Shown: positions 6,386 to 7,769 of the stretch, in pieces
Layout: each line of letters opens with the position of its first letter
How positions within the stretch are numbered: position 1 is the stretch's first letter
Assembly (NCBI GenBank): GCA_937891875.1
Contig: CALATR010000701.1
Coordinates: 1-7,769 of the forward strand
Direction of reading: 5' to 3'
DNA length: 7,769 nucleotides
From: an uncultured Pseudomonadota bacterium
GTDB lineage: Bacteria > Myxococcota_A > UBA796 > GCA-2862545
Program-made: the position numbers and the translations under genes
Notes under the pieces: generated by a model
Seen by the model: the letters and a program-made list of their open reading frames with translations, nothing else
Told to the model about the DNA's origin: nothing
Database searches by the model: none

Positions 6386-6459
6386 GGCGCGAGCCTACCC
6401 CCCGGGGTCGTACGCTGCGAGTGGCACGCGGACTGCAGCGCGTGGTGGTGGAGGTCTCC
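6386..6459. promoter_or_regulatory. Divergent promoter region between the GNAT operon and the cytochrome gene
   Basis: This 74-bp gap separates two divergent transcription units and must hold at least part of both promoters. The palindrome CGTACG (6409-6414) gives a possible -10 box on each strand: TACGCT on the plus strand (6411-6416) and TACGAC on the minus strand (6412-6407). These overlap, and each lies a sensible distance from its gene. CCCCGGGG (6400-6407) is adjacent. No clear -35 boxes were found, so the exact elements are tentative. Confidence 0.35.
6450..6454 (+). promoter_or_regulatory. Ribosome binding site that sets the ATG at 6460
   Basis: GGAGG lies five bases before ATG 6460. 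It argues against the longer in-frame GTG at 6421, which would also bury the lipoprotein signal behind 13 extra residues. Confidence 0.8.
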
Positions 6460-7203
6460 ATGCGCACAGTCCCCCTGTTGCTCGTCGTGCTGCTGGTCGG
6501 TTGCCCCAAGCAGACCGCGTCCACGACCGAGTCCGCCGCGTCCCAGGGCTCCCAGGTCTCGGTCGGCGAGGGGCAGAGCGAGATGCACGACCGCCTCGAG
6601 CAGCTGACCGGCGCCCGGGATGCGCTGGTCGCCGGCGACGCGGACGGAGCGCGGGCCGTGATGCGCACGCTGTCCGAGGAGACGTCGCCCGGGCTCGCTC
6701 CGGAGGGCTGGCAGGCGCCGCTCCAGGACCTGGTCGAGGCGGCGGTCACCGGGTCCGAGGCCAACACCAGCGAGGAGGTCGGCGCGGCGATCGCCGAGGC
6801 GGGGCGCGCGTGCGGCAGCTGTCATCGGGCTGCCGGCTTGGGGCCCTACTTCCTCGATGTTCCCGTGCCTGCGGAGGACGACGTCATGGGCCGCCACGTC
6901 TGGGCGGCCGACCGCATGTGGGAGAGCCTGGTCGGCGCGAACGATGGCGCGTGGGTGCGTGCGCGCGACGTGCTCGGCCCGGTCGACGAGCGCGCCACCC
7001 ACCTCTACGATGACGTGCCGCTCGCGGTCCGCGCCGAGGCGGCCCAGTACCGCAGCCGGCTGCACGGGCTCGCCGAGGCCGGGGTCACTGGGGGAGACTC
7101 CGAGCGCGCGTCCATCTACGGCGGCGTGCTCGAGACCTGTGTGGGATGCCACAGCCTCCTGGGTGGCGGCCCGCACGCCGAGCCCGAGGGGGACGCCCCG
7201 TAG
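6460..7203 (+). CDS. Dihaem cytochrome c lipoprotein with tandem cytochrome c'-like domains
   Basis: A protein of 247 residues. Residues 1-14 (MRTVPLLLVVLLVG) followed by C15 form a lipoprotein signal peptide with lipobox LVGC, so the mature protein should be lipid-anchored on the outer side of the inner membrane or in the outer membrane. Two covalent haem sites are visible: CGSCH (118-122) and CVGCH (227-231). Both lie at the end of a mostly helical module and are followed by similar Gly/Pro stretches (GLGP and GGGP). Each module begins with a Met/His-containing helix: MHDRLEQL (42-49) and MGRHVWAADRMWESL (143-157). The Met-to-first-Cys distance is 76 and 84 residues. This is the layout of class II (cytochrome c'/c556-type) four-helix domains, present twice. 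The axial ligands are inferred. Electron transfer or gas/redox sensing in the cell envelope is likely; the partner is not in the window. Confidence 0.9.
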   Translation: MRTVPLLLVVLLVGCPKQTASTTESAASQGSQVSVGEGQSEMHDRLEQLTGARDALVAGDADGARAVMRTLSEETSPGLAPEGWQAPLQDLVEAAVTGSEANTSEEVGAAIAEAGRACGSCHRAAGLGPYFLDVPVPAEDDVMGRHVWAADRMWESLVGANDGAWVRARDVLGPVDERATHLYDDVPLAVRAEAAQYRSRLHGLAEAGVTGGDSERASIYGGVLETCVGCHSLLGGGPHAEPEGDAP

Positions 7204-7271
7204 CCCCCACCACGGGGAATCCGCAGCGCGTGCGTACGGGTGCAGTACGATGGCCGGCCGGAGGTGGGCCG

Positions 7272-7769
7272 ATGCGCTCGTGTGTGCTCGCTCTCGCCCT
7301 GTCGATGTCGGCGCTGACCGCGCAGGCACAGGACGAGGCTGCTGATCCCTTCGCCCCGCTCGAGGCGCGGGGCACTGCACCGGTGGAGCCCGCGCCGGAG
7401 CTCGCCAAGGTGAAGGTCGTGCTGGCGAATGCGCGGGTGATGACCGCGGAAGGGCAGGACTGGCCGCGGGGCTACGTCGTGCTCGACAACGGCGTCATCA
7501 CCGCGCTGGGCGAGGGCGATGCCCCCCAGGTGGAGGGGGCGTCGGTGCTCGACCTCTCCGGTCAGGTCGTCACCCCGGGGATCATCGACACCCACTCCCA
7601 CCTGGGCGTGTACCCGTCCCCGGGCGCCAAGGCGCACAGCGACGGCAACGAGATGACGAACCCCACCACCGGCGGCGTGTGGGCGGAGCACTCGGTGTGG
7701 CCCCAGGACCCGGGCCTGCTCCGCGCCGCGGCGGCAGGATCCACTTGGAGGGCGAGGACGGCGGCGAGC
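7272..7769 (+). CDS. Exported metal-dependent amidohydrolase, N-terminal part only
   Basis: ATG 7272 is preceded by GGAGG (7260-7264) at seven bases. The frame stays open to the window end, giving 166 residues of a gene that is usually over 400 codons. Residues 1-19 are a Sec signal peptide (AQA before Q20). A Pro/Glu-rich linker (21-45) precedes the beta-sandwich part of an amidohydrolase: KVKVVLANARVMTAEG (46-61), GYVVLDNGVITALGEGDA (67-84), VLDLSGQVVTPGIIDTHSHL (92-111). H108 and H110 form the HxH metal site at the end of the first barrel strand. The following GVYPSPGAKAHSDGNEMT (112-129) fits the imidazolonepropionase-like/periplasmic amidohydrolase group that often acts on peptides or cyclic amides. 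After about residue 155 the expected G-V-T-T strand is absent and the sequence reads GSTWRARTAAS, which may be a sequence or assembly problem. It lies 68 bp after the cytochrome gene on the same strand. Confidence 0.85.
   Translation, partial: MRSCVLALALSMSALTAQAQDEAADPFAPLEARGTAPVEPAPELAKVKVVLANARVMTAEGQDWPRGYVVLDNGVITALGEGDAPQVEGASVLDLSGQVVTPGIIDTHSHLGVYPSPGAKAHSDGNEMTNPTTGGVWAEHSVWPQDPGLLRAAAAGSTWRARTAAS

Noticed and set aside
6421..6459. A longer start (GTG 6421) for the cytochrome lipoprotein
   Set aside because: The ATG at 6460 has an ideal GGAGG at five bases and begins exactly at the lipoprotein signal peptide. The extension would put 13 residues in front of it.
2132..6607. A 1491-codon open frame on the plus strand opposite the operon
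   Set aside because: It spans four well-supported minus-strand genes. Long antisense frames are expected in G+C-rich genes with strong G/C third positions, and its translation is Gly/Arg/Leu-rich with no domain, signal or ribosome binding site.
7204..7217. CCCC/GGGG inverted repeat after the cytochrome gene as a terminator
   Set aside because: The stem is only four base pairs and there is no T-run, so termination between the cytochrome and amidohydrolase genes is not supported.
7246..7251. TACGAT as the -10 box for the amidohydrolase gene
   Set aside because: It resembles a -10 box, but no -35 element lies at the right distance and a start site there would leave almost no leader before the ribosome binding site.
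6382..7380. A 332-codon minus-strand frame opposite the cytochrome gene
   Set aside because: The plus strand has a lipobox, two CxxCH motifs and a GGAGG site. The antisense frame has none and would cross the divergent promoter region.

Overview
This high-GC window (about 70% G+C over the coding regions) most likely comes from a member of the Myxococcota. The best marker is the C-terminus of the protein encoded at 525-1841: a Gly-Cys-Gly-Cys motif, a hydrophobic segment and five arginines. This is the MYXO-CTERM sorting-signal pattern of that phylum. Coding direction, strong G/C third-position bias, GGAGG-type ribosome binding sites and frequent GTG starts are consistent with this. The assignment is inferred from sequence alone.

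Layout: (1) 1-165 holds a 52-codon minus-strand gene with a good ribosome binding site and a hairpin over its stop codon. (2) 166-524 is a relatively AT-richer intergenic region without a convincing gene; it carries a 9-bp inverted repeat and a 10-bp direct repeat. (3) 525-6385 is a five-gene minus-strand run with gaps of only 12, 9, 33 and 41 bp, very probably one operon. In transcription order it encodes a GNAT N-acetyltransferase, a 643-residue Ala/Glu/Arg-rich repeat protein, a methyltransferase with an unusual N-terminal half, a small secreted protein, and a large exported MYXO-CTERM protein. (4) 6386-6459 is a divergent promoter region. (5) 6460-7203 (+) encodes a lipoprotein with two CxxCH haem sites, apparently a tandem duplication of a cytochrome c'-like helical domain. 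(6) 7272 to the end (+) encodes the N-terminal part of an exported metal-dependent amidohydrolase; it runs off the window and its last ~11 codons depart from the family pattern.

The operon mixes cytoplasmic modifying enzymes (acetyltransferase, methyltransferase), a soluble scaffold-like helical protein and two exported products, one with a surface-anchoring signal. No pathway can be named. Two PqqD-like (RiPP-recognition-like) segments before the methyltransferase domain would, if confirmed, suggest peptide or protein modification. That and the repeat protein are the most promising leads. No mobile element, CRISPR array, tRNA or rRNA was seen.
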